The position numbers and the translations under genes are program-made. This document shows positions 9,716 to 21,421 of a stretch of DNA of 64,000 nt, piece after piece. The stretch comes from Locusta migratoria. Its lineage: Eukaryota; Arthropoda; Insecta; Orthoptera; Acrididae. The notes beneath the pieces are model-generated. The model was not told where the DNA came from and ran no database searches. It was given only the letters and a program-made list of their open reading frames with translations. The stretch covers positions 742,137,006-742,201,005 of the forward strand of contig CM048745.1 of NCBI GenBank assembly GCA_026315105.1, given 5' to 3'. Positions within the stretch are counted from its first letter, which is position 1; each line of letters opens with the position of its first letter.

Positions 9716-10399
9716 AACCACTGTATATGTTTTTTCGAAAGAAGGCTATACAAACGTTAACGATATGATCACACCACGTTCCTACATGAACCAAATAAAA
9801 ACGCACCAGAGACAGAACACAGTGAATACTATTCAGCTCTTATTATGTATACCGTAATACCACTGTCACCTTATAGAATTCTCCATATTAACAATAGTCT
9901 ACTGCATTAACCGTCTTCCATGGCAGTTTAGCTTGATTTTGTCATTATATTGACGACTGTTACTCGTTCTTGCACTTCGATCACCCTGCAGAACCAGTAT
10001 CAGATATGATCTCCAGCAGACAGCTCGTGAAAGGATGCCTGTATGTACCTTAAGGTAAAAGTGTCAATCCACGGAGGGAGGAATCCTAGAATGCTTACAC
10101 GTCGCTTCCTGCAATTCGAAAAATACATACTTCGAAAATCTACATCACACCATAGCCCCATCACTAACATTTTACAGGTAATTCTACCCACAGATCATAG
10201 GAAATCACATCAAGTCAATCGAATCCTACCTTCGTGAGACGCCATGGTGTTCTTCGAATTATCTTTATATGTCTTTCTATGTGAAGAACTGCTTAAAACC
10301 TCGTCCACCGAGATGCTTTACGATTCTTTTGACACTAGTCACTCCTTTCTGTATTTCTTCTTAGCCCTTTAGCCCTGAAAACCAGAAATATCCTACCTC
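9716..10399. other. No recognised feature
   Basis: Unique-looking AT-rich sequence with only short chance reading frames on both strands. I recognise no repeat or RNA gene. Confidence 0.5.
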
Positions 10400-10401
10400 T
10401 A

Positions 10402-10748
10402 CAGCATTTAACTGGCACATGTCGAACTTGCAACTGATCATGTTGCTCGCGTGGTTCAAGTAATATGTACACATACCGATTACCCATTTGCCCTACACAC
10501 CATTGTTAGTATGCGAGGTGTAGAGGCAGATTCGTTGTTTGGCAGAATTCGACACCATTCGTGTGATTGCTTTTTACATAAACTTATTACTACTGCGCTG
10601 CACTTTACCCTCCATGGAATCTGCCTGTACACCACGCACCCTTGTAATGATGTGTACAGCAAATGGGCAATCGTAATGTGTGCGGGTTACTTGAACCACG
10701 CGAGATATAAGAATTGTTGTAAGTTTGGCACGTACCAGTTAAATGCAG
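10402..10748. mobile_element. Long-hairpin MITE with TA target
   Basis: Two arms of about 130 bp (10402-10535 and 10613-10748) are inverted copies of each other, roughly three quarters or more identical by eye, around a loop of about 75 bp. Both ends carry the GCATTTAACTGG motif and are flanked by TA (10400-10401 and 10749-10750). Each arm contains CGCGTGGTTCAAGTAA. The TA target suggests mobilisation by a Tc1/mariner-type transposase. The transcript would fold into a long hairpin. Confidence 0.8.
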
Positions 10749-10750
10749 TA

Positions 10751-11331
10751 AAGACTTTGAACGTGTTCTTTTGCCGAGATGTCAATCGAGAAGTGTGTCA
10801 ATTATAGTGGGGGCATCTCGTATCGGTTTCAAGGCTAATCATCAGATCGAGGTCTGGTGTCAGTGGCTCTACTGTTTTCCAGGAGAAAACTATTGCCGTC
10901 GTATTTTTGTGGAGCTGAAGTCATGGTATACGACTTGCGTTTTGTTTGGTCGACTTTCTGGAAAAACCTGAATTTCATAGCTTATTTGCTGTATTAAATG
11001 TAGCTCAGTGTGCGAGAACTGTAGCTTGGGGTCTAATCGCGAATTAAGTTTGTTTCATAGCGCTTTTTCTACGCAGGAAGGAAGCTGATTGAAATGCACT
11101 GCTAAAGATACTACCGTAAAATTAATATCCCCCATCAAGTAATGCTACTTGTTCCACTAATGGAGATGTATTTCTGTACTGCCCCAGTCTACAACTAAAC
11201 ATGGGTCTACGTACAGAGGTGTATAGAATGCGGTTCGATTTATTGTGCAGAGGTTGCCTTGATTACACACAAATAAGTAACATGACAATCTGAAGTAGAT
11301 GTATGCGTGATATATCTCTCAGAACAAAAGA
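10751..11331. other. No recognised feature
   Basis: No reading frame or repeat that I can support. It lies just 3' of the tRNA-like gene relative to that gene's direction. Confidence 0.5.
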
Positions 11332-11336
11332 AAAAT
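11332..11336 (-). terminator. Pol III T-run terminator for the tRNA-Val-like gene
   Basis: On the minus strand a TTTTT run begins three bases after the tRNA 3' end and is followed by a second TTTT. Runs of four or more T stop RNA polymerase III. Confidence 0.65.
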
Positions 11337-11339
11337 GCG

Positions 11340-11411
11340 TGTTCCCGCCCGGGATCGAACCGGTACCTTCTGGGTGTGAAGCAGACGTGATAACCGCTAC
11401 ACTACGGAAAC
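11340..11411 (-). tRNA. tRNA-Val (anticodon CAC), possibly a near-functional pseudogene
   Basis: The minus strand begins GTTTCCGTAGTGTAGCGGTT, the canonical start and A-box of metazoan tRNA-Val, continues with an anticodon loop containing CAC, and has a B box GGTTCGATCCC. The acceptor arm pairs at all seven positions with one G-U pair. There is one mismatch in the anticodon stem and one in the T stem, so it may be a slightly decayed copy. No SINE body follows; a Pol III terminator does. It decodes GUG if functional. Confidence 0.75.
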
Positions 11412-11549
11412 GTTGGTGGCACCGGCGCTATTCTGTTGCACATACAGACAACTTTGCTTTAATGCCCCAACACAAGTGTGAATCTGAAAGCCTGCGAAAT
11501 GATCACACACGTTTCTTCTATACATCGTGCGCGAGGTACCGCCTTTTAT
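11412..11549. other. Spacer upstream of the tRNA gene
   Basis: No feature seen apart from ordinary sequence leading into the short tandem repeat. Confidence 0.4.
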
Positions 11550-11666
11550 CGCGCAGTCGTTATTGCACCTCTAAAGCAGTCACCTCTATAACGGCGCGCA
11601 GTCGTTATTGCAACTAGTACCATCAAAAATAGTCACCTCGATAACTGCGTGCAGTCGTTATTGCAA
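11550..11666. repeat. Degenerate short tandem repeat, three units
   Basis: The motif GCAGTCGTTATTGCA recurs at about 11553, 11598 and 11651, and each is linked by an AGTCACCTC[T/G]ATAAC segment. Unit spacing is 45 and 53 bases. The function is unknown. Confidence 0.6.
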
Positions 11667-12277
11667 CTAGAGATGGGAAAACTGAAATATCTGACGGTTT
11701 CGAAACGAATGACACCGTACCATTTGTGGCTTCGAAACACTGTTACGAAACCGTGAACCAAGGTATGTTTTGTCATGAAATCTTCGTTCTAGGAGGGCAA
11801 TATTTTTCACTATGTGGACAAGGTTACATACAAGAACCTGTCAACCATTAGAGTATATATTTACTTCTTGGTCTGTACGAAACATGTTGATAAAGATTTT
11901 CTCCCGTGTCGTTGATGTTGCCAACATAGTCACACGAGGTCGCCGGTATGATAGGTAAAAGTTTACCCCGTTATTAACTGACAAACTGCAAAACGGTACA
12001 CATATTACGGTGATGGATCATAAATGCTACTTTCTATACATACTAAATAAATTATAGGGAATAAAGGGCACACAAAATAATCACAAGTAATGCTATGGAA
12101 TTACAAAAATAATAAAGTAAGAGGCAAGTTCACCACTTGTACGTCTTGACCGTTACATTACCGTGTGTGTCGAAAAATTATAACAGTAGGTAACTTTGTT
12201 TATATACAGTTTATCGTTAACTATATTATCGTTTTGTAATTGTTAATAAGGATTGTAGTTGTTATCTCATATGGTAT
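11667..12277. other. No recognised feature
   Basis: AT-rich. A segment near 11885-11950 resembles, in inverted orientation, sequence near 28540-28600 (GTTGGCAACATCAA-type core), so it probably contains an old dispersed repeat. No coding potential is seen. Confidence 0.45.
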
Positions 12278-12279
12278 TG

Positions 12280-12471
12280 TTCAAATGTTTGTGTAGTCTA
12301 TGGGGCTTAACTACGGGGTCATCAGTCCCTAAACTTACAAACTACTTATGAACTACTTACGAACTAGGACGGCACAAATATCCATGCCCGAGGGGGGATT
12401 CGAACCCCCGACCGTAGTGGCCGTGCTGACCGTGACTGGAGCACCTCAGTCACCTCGGCCACCGCGGCCGG
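12280..12471 (-). mobile_element. SINE-1 copy with clean target duplication
   Basis: Complete minus-strand SINE-1 with A- and B-box regions at the right end and the CATTTGAACA end at the left. CATATGGTATTG occurs at 12268-12279 and 12472-12483. The oligo-T tail is almost absent here, so the duplication begins directly at the body. Confidence 0.93.
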
Positions 12472-12483
12472 CATATGGTATTG

Positions 12484-13130
12484 CCTCGTGTGTGTTAACT
12501 GCAAGCATTTGAAATAGAGAAATACTGCAGTACAGAAGCCACGAGCTGTTTGCGTTGCGTTAATTCGGAGAAATATGATTATAATAGGCTGAGAGACCCT
12601 AAAGTAGACGGAAACCGGCTTTTAAACTAAAGCTCACGCAGGTCGGTGAAGCACTTTGCAAGCATTACTATCATTCATGGGATGTTCGGGGTCAGTGTCT
12701 ACGGGGCGTTGAAGTCTACAGACACCTGAACACTGACTACAATTTGAAATACGAAGCTTGTTCATTCGCGATCTGTTGTATTAAATCTATACTGACGTGT
12801 TAGGGTGCGTTATATTACTAACTGAGAACAGTAACAGGTAAAAGATGTTATAAACAATCCACGCTGTGTGTGACTGTGAATCAAATAGTTTACTGTTTGC
12901 AGATATGGATGTAATGCTTTTAAACTTTGTCAAGTGAGTGATGGAGCAAAGTACGTAGCTGAGGATGGCTTTTTTTCTCTGATTCCTCACAGTAGTGCAC
13001 TGTGTTTCTTTTTCTTCGCGAACGCGTATCTTCTGAAGTGCAATATACGCTGTTTTGAGTGCTGGATTGGTTGCAAGGGCATGGATTCAGAAATATTACT
13101 GTTAAAAACATGCGATTTAGGGGAATGGCA
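12484..13130. other. No recognised feature
   Basis: Contains overlapping short open frames on both strands around 12787-13141, none with a recognisable motif. I treat them as chance. Confidence 0.45.
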
Positions 13131-13470
13131 GTAGTGGGCACAGTCTAACATATACAGTCACGACACTCGCTGCTGTAAAAGTTGTTACCAACTGACAGCT
13201 GCTGCGACACTAGCCCTCCTAGCGGTGGGCAAGCTGCCGAAGTAGTGATGTTTGTTTATAATCGCTTTTGTACCTAATTAACGAAATACTAACTATAATT
13301 TTTGCTTTACAAGCACTATTAAAATATCGAGAGACAAACATAATACGGAAATTAATATAAAACAGCCTCATTTAAATGATTAAATGGTATAAACTCTGTC
13401 ATGAACAAATACTTACGAATATGTGTATATTTGCAGCTTAATCCGCTGAAAGTAAGTTGCATATAAACAT

Positions 13471-16400
13471 TGTTGTTGTTGTCTTCAGTCCAGAGACTGG
13501 TTTGATGCAGCTCTCCACCCTACTCTATCCTGAGCAAGCCTTTTCATCTCCTCATAAGAACGACAACCCACATCCATTTGAATCTGCTTACTATACGCGT
13601 CTCTTGGTCTCCCTCTGCGATTTTTACCCCACACACTTCCCTCCAACGCTAAATTCACAATTCCTTGATGTCTAAGAATGTGTCCTACCAATCTATCCCT
13701 TCTTTTAGTCAAGGTATGCCAGAAATTTCTTTTCTCCCCAATTCTGTTCAGTACCTCCTCATTAGTTACGCGATCCACCCACCTAATCTTCAGCATTCTT
13801 CTGTAGCACCACATTTCAAAAGCCTCTATCCTCTTTCTGTCCACACTGCTTATCGTCCATGTTTCACTCCCATATAAGGCAACACTCCATACAAAACCTT
13901 CAGAAAGGACTTCCTTAGGCTTAAATCAATATTCGATGTTAACAAATTTCTCTTTTTCAAAAACGCCTTTCTACCCATTGCCATTCTGCATTTTATATCA
14001 TCTGTACTGCGACCATCATTTGTTATTTTACTGCCCAAGTAACAAAACTCATCTACCTCCTTTATTATTTCGTTACCTAATCTAATTCCTTCAGCATCAC
14101 CTGATTTATTTACACTGCACTCCATTACCCTAGTTTTACTCCTGTTAATGTTCATCTTATATGCACCTTTCAGCACACTGTCCATTCCGTTCAATTGCTC
14201 TTCCAGGTCCTTTGCTGTATCTGACAGAATTACTATGTCGTCGGCAAAACGCAATGTTTTTAATTCTTCCCCCTGAACTTTAATTCCTTCTCCAAATTTC
14301 TCCTTGCTTTCCTTTATAGCTTGCTCAATGTACAAATTGAACAACATTGGGGAAAGGCTACAACCCTGTCTTACTCCCTTTCCAACCACTGCATCCCTTT
14401 CATGCCCTTCAACTCTGACAACCGCTGTCTGGTTTTTGTACAAGTTGTAAATAACCTTACACTCCCTATATTTTACTCCTGCTTGCTTCAGAACTCTAAA
14501 GAGTTTATTCCAATCAACATTGTCAAAAGCCTTCTCCAAATCTACAAAAGCTAGAAATGTTGGTTTGCCTTTTCTTAATCTATCTTCTAGGATAAGCCGC
14601 AAAATGAGTATGGCCTCCCGTGTTCCTACATTTCTCCTGAACCCAAACTGATCTTCCCCGAGGTCGGCTTCTACCAGCTTTTCCATCCTTCTGTATATAA
14701 TTCGTGTTAATATTTTGCAACCATGACTTATTAAACTGATGGTTCTGTAGTTTTCACACCTGTTTACACCCGCTTTCTTTGGAATGGGGATTATAACATT
14801 TTTCTTAAAGTCTGAGGGTACTTCACCTGTCTCATACATCTTACGCACAATGTGAAACAATTTTGTCATGGCTGGTTCTCCCAGAGACTTCAGTAGCTCT
14901 GACGGGATATCATCTACTCCAGGGGCCTTGTTTCGACTTAGATCTTTCAGTGCTCTGTCAAATTCATCTCTCAGTATAGTATCTCCTATTTCATCATCAT
15001 CTACATCCTCTTCCCTTCCTACAATATTGTCTCGAAGTTAATTTCCTTTGTAGAGCCTCTCTGTATACTCTTTCCACCTTTCAGCTTTCCCTTCTTTGCT
15101 GAGAACTGGTTTTCCATCAGTGTCCTTGATATTCATAGAGCTGTTTTTCTTATCGCCAAATGTTTCTTTTATTTTCCGGTAGGCTGTATCTATTTTTCCC
15201 CTATTTATACATTCTTCTACATCCTTGCATTTGCCTTCTAGCCATTCCTGCTTAGCCATTTTGCACTTTCTGTCAATCTCATTTCTTAGTCGTCTGTACT
15301 CCATTTTGCCTGCTTCATTTACTGCATTTTTATACTTTCTTCTTTCATCGATTAAATTTAGTATCTCCTGTGATATCCAAGGATTCTTTGTAGGTCTTGC
15401 CTTCCTACCTATTTTGTCCTCTGCTGCCTTCACTATTTCATCTCTCAATTTTACCCATTCCTCCTCAACTGTTTTATTTTCCCCTGTTTCTGTCAATTGT
15501 TGCCTGAAGCTCCCTCTGAAATTCTTAAGAACTTCAGGTTCCTTCAATTTATCTAGGTCCCATCTCCTTATTTTCCTACCTTTCTGTAGTTTCTTCAGTT
15601 TCAGCCTACAGTTCATAACCAACAAGTTGTGGTCAGAGTCTATGTCTGCTCCTGGGTATGTCCTACACTTCAAAACCTGGTTCCGAAATCTATGTCTTAC
15701 CATTATAAAATCTATCTGGTATCTCCCGGTGTCTCCTGGTCTCTTCCACGTATACAACCTTCTTTTGTGATTCTTAAACCAGGTGTTTGTTATAACTAAA
15801 TTATGTTCCGTGCAAAATTCTACCAGGCGACTTCCTCTTTCATTCCTTTTTCCCAGACCATATTCACCCACTATCTTCCCTTCCCTTCCTTGCCCTACTA
15901 CCGAATTCCAGTCTCCCATAACAATTAAGTTTTCCTCTCCCTTAATTGTCTGAATAATTTCCTTTAGCTCCTCATATATTTCTTCGATTTCCTCATCATC
16001 GGCAGAGCTAGTTGGCATATAAACCTGTACTACTGTTGTCGGTGTTGGCTTCGTATCTATCTTGACTACGATAATGCGATCACTGTGTTGGTCATAGTAG
16101 TTTACCCGCATTCCTATTTTCTTATTCATTATCAATCCTACTCCTGTGATACCCCCAATTGATTTTGTATTTATAATCCTGTATTCACCTGACCAGAAAT
16201 CCTGTTCATCCTGCCACCGAACTTCACTAATCCCCACTATATCTATCCTCAACCTACCCATCTCCCTTTTTAAATTTTCTAATTTTCCTACTCGATTAAG
16301 GGATCTAACATTCCACGCTCCGACCCGTAGAATGCTAGTATTGTCTTTCCTGATGACAACATCCTCCTGAGTAGTCCCCGCCCGGAGATCCGAATGGGGG

Positions 16401-16475
16401 ACTATTTTACCTCCGGAATATTTTACCCGAGAGGATGCCATCATCATATGTTCATACAGTAGAGCTGCATGTCCT
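13471..16475 (-). mobile_element. RTE copy B, slightly 5'-truncated, with perfect 11-bp TSD
   Basis: Flanked by CATATAAACAT at 13460-13470 and 16476-16486. The 3' end with (AAC)n is at the left. The 5' end stops within the leader, about 28 bases upstream of the ATG, so reverse transcription did not reach the true 5' end. The site interrupts a TIR element whose sequence continues on both sides. Confidence 0.95.
13485..16447 (-). pseudogene. RTE B endonuclease-reverse transcriptase, broken by one stop and one frameshift
   Basis: The endonuclease half is open for 469 codons from MMMASSRVKYSGG (16447) to a stop at 15038-15040, where GAA has become TAA in the NELRDNIV segment. The reverse-transcriptase half is open again down to 13850, with NKAPGVDDIPSELL-type, KAFDNVDW, GVRQGCSLSPMLFNLYIEQ and FADDIVILSDTAKD blocks. 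A single-base loss near 13893-13898 (in the LKAFVWSV segment) shifts the frame, and the last 119 codons continue in another frame to the natural ending NQSLD. Confidence 0.9.
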
Positions 16476-16842
16476 CATATAAACATAATGGTATAATAAA
16501 TTTCTATTATGGCCTATTCTTACTATGACAGTCAGTTTTTGACGTGTATCAATTCGGTACGGAGTCTAATGATTCTCACATTTTTAAACGTCACTAGTCT
16601 TTCTTATACGTGCATATTCTCTTAAGTGTAATTACTTTAGCTTTGAAAAACCAACGTTTCGATGATTCTTGCCGTTTGTGGTTCAGATGTAGCAACAATT
16701 GTGGAATTGGGTTCTTCTTTGTTGGAAAACAGTTTTATTGCTTTTATCGTTATATTGCCATGTCTGTGACGTTTTTCCTTCAGCTACAGCTGTGATGGTT
16801 GATTTGGTATGTTAAATACAGTATTTATTGCATTCTATATAC

Positions 16843-17188
16843 CAGTGGCGCAACTAGGACTTGGCTTGGGGGGGGGATAGGTCTGCTTGACGAGCAAAAT
16901 TTTAGTCAGTTTCCGGACTTGGCTTGGGGGGGGGGGGGATAGGTCTGCTTGACGAGCAAAATTTTAGTCAGTTTCCAGACAGACTACCAGCTTCCACTCC
17001 CGTTGAAGAAACTAATTCACTCCCATCCAATGAAAGATTATGGTAAAACACTCCAAGTTTTCAGACTTTACCTTTACGAGATTGCTGTTCTACGATTTCT
17101 TTTCTTTTTTCGATTTTTTTTTCTTTTATTGGGTTCTGGGGGGGGGGGGGTTCTATCCCCCTCATCCCCCCCTATAGTTACGCCACTG
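16843..17188. mobile_element. hAT-like MITE with perfect 8-bp TSD
   Basis: Ends are CAGTGGCGCAACTAGGA and the inverse of CAGTGGCGTAACTATAG. CTATATAC is duplicated at 16835-16842 and 17189-17196. A segment of about 65 bp with a G run occurs twice in tandem near the left end (from about 16859 and 16917). There is a second long G run near 17138. No coding sequence. Confidence 0.88.
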
Positions 17189-17633
17189 CTATATACGTTT
17201 CCTATGATCCACCCTCACCGATTCTACTGGAATTGTAATGAAGAATACTTAACGTTCCTGCATAGAAATTGACATTTCTCTGCTAAAGGTATGCCTCCTG
17301 GTGTTTCCTAGGCATTTTTATTTTTAATAGAAAATGAAATTACTCATTTAAAGCCTGTATGTTACAGGATGATTGTAAATTAACTGTCCTGTAATGTACC
17401 GTTTCGTACCTTATCAGGAATCTTATGAAACCTAAGAAAGACAAATGGAGAGTTATTTTGAAATTATTACCTATTTATAAGGCACTACATACGTTCCCTA
17501 ATGTAAAACGTTTGCTGACGTCAATCTAAACGATACTATTCGCACTCCATCAACTATCGTATTCAGAAACGTAGCTTGCCGGCCGCTTGGGGCGCTGCTA
17601 TCGCAGCGTATAACAAAAATCTGTGGGAGTGTC

Positions 17634-17838
17634 AAAAAAAAATGTTCAAATGTTTGTAAAGTCTATGGGACTTAACTACGGGGCTATCAGTCCCTAAACT
17701 TACAAACTACTTATGAACTACTTACGAACTAGGACGGCACAAATATCCATGCCCGAGGGGGGGATTCGAACCCCCGACCGTAGTGGCCGTGCGGACCGTG
17801 ACTGGAGCGCCTTAGTCCCCTCGGCCACCGCGGCCGGC
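17634..17838 (-). mobile_element. SINE-1 copy with perfect 13-bp TSD
   Basis: CTGTGGGAGTGTC flanks it at 17621-17633 and 17839-17851. The minus-strand head contains the GGTGGCCGAGGGGACTAAGG A-box region and a B box, and the sense 3' tail is a short T run. It sits a few bases from the right terminus of the enclosing TIR element. Confidence 0.93.
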
Positions 17839-17882
17839 CTGTGGGAGTGTCGTGACTGTATATGTTAGGCTGTGGTAGTGGG

Positions 17883-18934
17883 AGACCTTAGGTTAATAGG
17901 GTGAATCGAGAGTAGCAAAAGCTTCACAGAATGAAATTTTTGCCTTAGGTGTGAGTCAACAGCCGTAATATACTTTAAAAATGCATAGTCAACCATCAGC
18001 CGTTTATTGTATTTCAAACTTGACCGGTTTTTGATATTATCCATCATCAGAAGAGTCTGTTAAAAATTTTACAATCACGAATTATACACAAGTTACAATG
18101 AAATATGACATAACATAATAGTGTCATCCAAAAGATACTTACAAAATTAAACAGGCTGATTGATAACTACGTAGTTGATTTGATAAATTTAGCATAGATC
18201 GAAGTAGTCTTGGTGTGAAAATAATATATCTTTGACCGCCATCACAGGATATATCTTTGATGAGGCGTCATGGCGACTGATACAGAGAGTGTTACGTAAA
18301 CATTACTTAAAATGACAGCTTGGACCATGAAAACAATGAATAAATATGCCCCATAACAACCATTGTTTGTTAAAGTATAAAGTAAGGCAAATGAAACACA
18401 CTTCACAGCATCAGATGATTTCTAAAAGAAAAGAAAAATCTTAAGTTTATGAGTGGATAATGGCCCTGTGAGCATGGGGATCTTGATGTATTGTTGCGTA
18501 GGCTGTGAAAAGTTCAATTCACCTAGTATTTTGTTCTGAAAATGGCGAATTTAGACTCTGCCACGGCGAAACACAGAGTTGAAAACTGGTTAATAATACA
18601 ATGCGAAATAAAGCAGAAGGGTCAGACAGTTGTAGATACATATAAAGGTACATGTTTGTGTGAGGGAGTTTAGTGGTTCCTACAGTAAGAATGGATGCAT
18701 CTCGATAGTGTACCGGATATGATGCGGTTGTTGTTGGGGAGATAAGCATATGGTTCAAATCTCTGATAGTTGGGTAACTTAAAGTGGACCTTTTCCACCA
18801 ATGGGAAGTGTAAAGTAGGTGTATGTATGGTTAATATCAAAAGAAATGCTCATACCAGTGATTAAAATTTTCGGATATTAGATTAGATCTGCACTGTGCA
18901 CGTTGCACCATGGCTCCGAATGATTTGATATAAA
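17883..18934. other. Unassigned; contains a possible Penelope-like 3' tail and a dispersed repeat
   Basis: On the minus strand, 17990-18060 contains TCTGATGATGGATAATATC and a following ACCGGTCAAG block that resemble the ends of Penelope-like elements. The stretch 18780-18930 matches 24930-25085 by eye (shared TTTCCACCAATGGG and a GTGTATGTATG-like segment), so it is a dispersed repeat of unknown class. I see no intact gene. Confidence 0.4.
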
Positions 18935-19397
18935 CACCCCGTTTACATGGGCTCCCAAAACCGGATTTCATAAACCGATTTCGCAATTCCGCTTTTGGTT
19001 GGTCATGTGAAGACTCCAAAATCGATTTTGGAAATCCGCTTCTCTAAAGCGGTTTTCCAGTTCCACAATAGATTTTCGTGCCCATGTAAACGCAACCGTT
19101 TTTGAAGCATTCTTGGCTTGTCAGATTGTGTTTTCTTGTTAAGAATTTTCGGCACATATGGAAAGAGTGATATTTTCTAAGGTGAAATAAAAGTATAAAT
19201 ATTAGAGTGAACATATATCTGTGTATTTAAATAAAGAAAAATAGCGATTGTGCAGACTAAATAACGAATTGAATCAGTTGTTTTCCAGTGAGCTAGGAAA
19301 TTCGATTCAGGATATGCCATGTAAACACGACAGCGAAAAACGGTTTACGAAAATCGGTTTTCGTCTTCCGGAAGATGTGTTTCATGTAAACGTAGTG
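18935..19397. mobile_element. MITE (PIF/Harbinger-like ends), copy 1
   Basis: Starts CACCCCGTTTACATGGGC and ends in the inverse of CACTACGTTTACATG. It aligns end to end with the copy at 28917-29391. It contains several internal inverted GGTTT[A/T]CGAAA-type blocks. The flanking triplets are AAA and ACA, so the duplication is not exact here. No coding sequence. Confidence 0.75.
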
Positions 19398-20184
19398 ACA
19401 GAAAAGAACTTGGAATGGATGGAGAGATAGATCTTTTCTGGCAAACAGTTGTGTGTGTCGTTAATTTTGCAATGTATTGGCGGTATTAAGTGCGTTAATT
19501 TAAAGTAAAGACTGGAGAGCAACGTGCGATGTCGTGGATAGTCTGAAGGCACATGGCGTTGGCTGTTTTGTACAATAGTGATTGTTAAACACGCGAGGTG
19601 TCTGTGCAATGTATGTGTGTGTGTTACACGCGCAAAATGGTATGCACAATAAAATGGAATATTTTTTGGTCCTAAACACTACCACAGCACTTTAACACAG
19701 GTATGAAGGTTGCTTAATATCCTTGCGATACCCATTACTGGTATTTGCATTTAACAACACTTTCCTCTGCAGACACGCCTCTGCATTAAGTACTACCTTG
19801 ATTAATTATTAAATTTTTGAATCAACAGAAAAGGGGAAAAACAAATCTAATAATGCAAAAAAATGGAGGTTCATTTTAAATTATTTATTATCACAAGAAG
19901 AATCTAGGAAAAAATTTACTACAGACGCAGCACATAATAACCGTAGATTAAACTTACAGCATTTGTTGACGTATAACAAAAACGAAAGAATACCGTGGTA
20001 GCAGTATGTCCAACTCGCGAGAAAGAAATTTCATGAAAAACCAATTCAGCTTTGTGTCGGCCGTGACTGTACGCTCTCTTAATTAGATGAAAGAAGAAAA
20101 AGGGAAGTGTAAGATGCAAATAATTTTAACTAACAGAGCAAGGAAAGAGACAGAGCAGAAATACCTGCCCTACATTAAAATAGT
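19398..20184. other. No recognised feature
   Basis: AT-rich, with short unsupported frames only. Confidence 0.45.
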
Positions 20185-20257
20185 GCGCCTCGGTTGCACA
20201 GTGGTAGAGTGCAAGACTACAAGTCCAAAGGTCCCGGGTTCAATCCCCGCCAGGTCC
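20185..20257 (+). ncRNA. Degenerate tRNA-like sequence, probably a SINE head
   Basis: GTGGTAGAGTGCAAG resembles an A box with D arm, and GGGTTCAATCCC a B box, spaced as in a tRNA. The anticodon arm and acceptor stem do not pair properly, so I do not call a functional tRNA. It could be the head of a SINE not otherwise represented here. Confidence 0.4.
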
Positions 20258-20663
20258 TAGGATTTTTATCTGTCACTTTCCACTTATTTCACCTCTGTCA
20301 GTATTGCTCATGTGAAAAATACCGAGTAGCACCGTGGTTCGAAACCCACGTTAAACTGTAGGTCCCCCTATAGTTTTGAATTTACGCTGACGACTTTGAT
20401 ATGCGTGGTCCAGAGTGAGCCCCATAACGTAACTGCACAGCGAGATAAGCTCCTGTATTTTAGACTGAAGAACCTACGCCTTCCACCTACTTTTAGATAA
20501 TCAACAGACTTAAACTTCTGAACACCCTTTTTGTATACAACTAACTGATATGTAAGTCATCACTTCACATGTTTTACATTCTTAATGTGTTTTCAAAATT
20601 TTTCTAGGCGCCCATTTTATAATCTCTTATTGCATGATTATAATCTTATGGTCTCAAATAGAA

Positions 20664-20665
<2 letters not shown>
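20258..20665. other. No recognised feature
   Basis: Possibly the body of the tRNA-like repeat to the left, but I have no second copy to confirm it. Confidence 0.35.

Positions 20666-20714
<49 letters not shown>
20666..20714. repeat. (TA)n microsatellite
   Basis: Uninterrupted TA dinucleotide run of about 49 bases. Confidence 0.98.
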
Positions 20715-20717
<3 letters not shown>

Positions 20718-20763
20718 GCTTGCTTCCATACTGGAATGGGTGCTCCACGACTGTATTTGATTT

Positions 20764-21217
<454 letters not shown>

Positions 21218-21227
21218 CATATTTATC

Positions 21228-21411
21228 GCAGCAGAGAGGACTGAGGCGCTCCAATCACGGACTGCACGGCCACTACGGTCATGGGTTTGAATCCCCCCTC
21301 GGGCATGGATATTTGTGCCGTCCTTAGTATTAGCTAGTTCATAAGTAGTTTGTAAGTTTAGGGACTGATGACCCCGTAGTTAAGTCCCATAAGCTATACA
21401 AACAGTTTGAA
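21228..21411 (+). mobile_element. SINE-1 copy, 5'-truncated or diverged
   Basis: The plus-strand copy starts within the head (GACTGAGGCGCTCC), keeps a B-box-like GGGTTTGAATCC, and ends ACAAACAGTTTGAACAT. Likely duplication CATATTTATC at 21218-21227 and CATCTTTATC at 21412-21421, one difference. More diverged than the other SINE-1 copies. Confidence 0.85.
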
Positions 21412-21421
21412 CATCTTTATC

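Larger units (their letters stand above)
13139..17874. mobile_element. TIR DNA transposon with 8-bp TSD, copy 3, hosting three later insertions
   Basis: Left terminus CACAGTCTAACATATACAG, right terminus the inverse (CTGTATATGTTAGGCTGTG). GTAGTGGG is duplicated exactly at 13131-13138 and 17875-17882. When RTE B, the hAT-like MITE and the SINE are removed, about 1.15 kb of element remains, with no transposase frame. An 8-bp duplication fits hAT-like or P-like transposons. This copy defines the family and lets the copies at 753 and 5016 be read. Confidence 0.85.

Noticed and set aside
11550..11666. CRISPR-like spaced repeats
   Set aside because: Only three degenerate units with uneven spacing in a eukaryotic context; no other array-like structure is present in the window.
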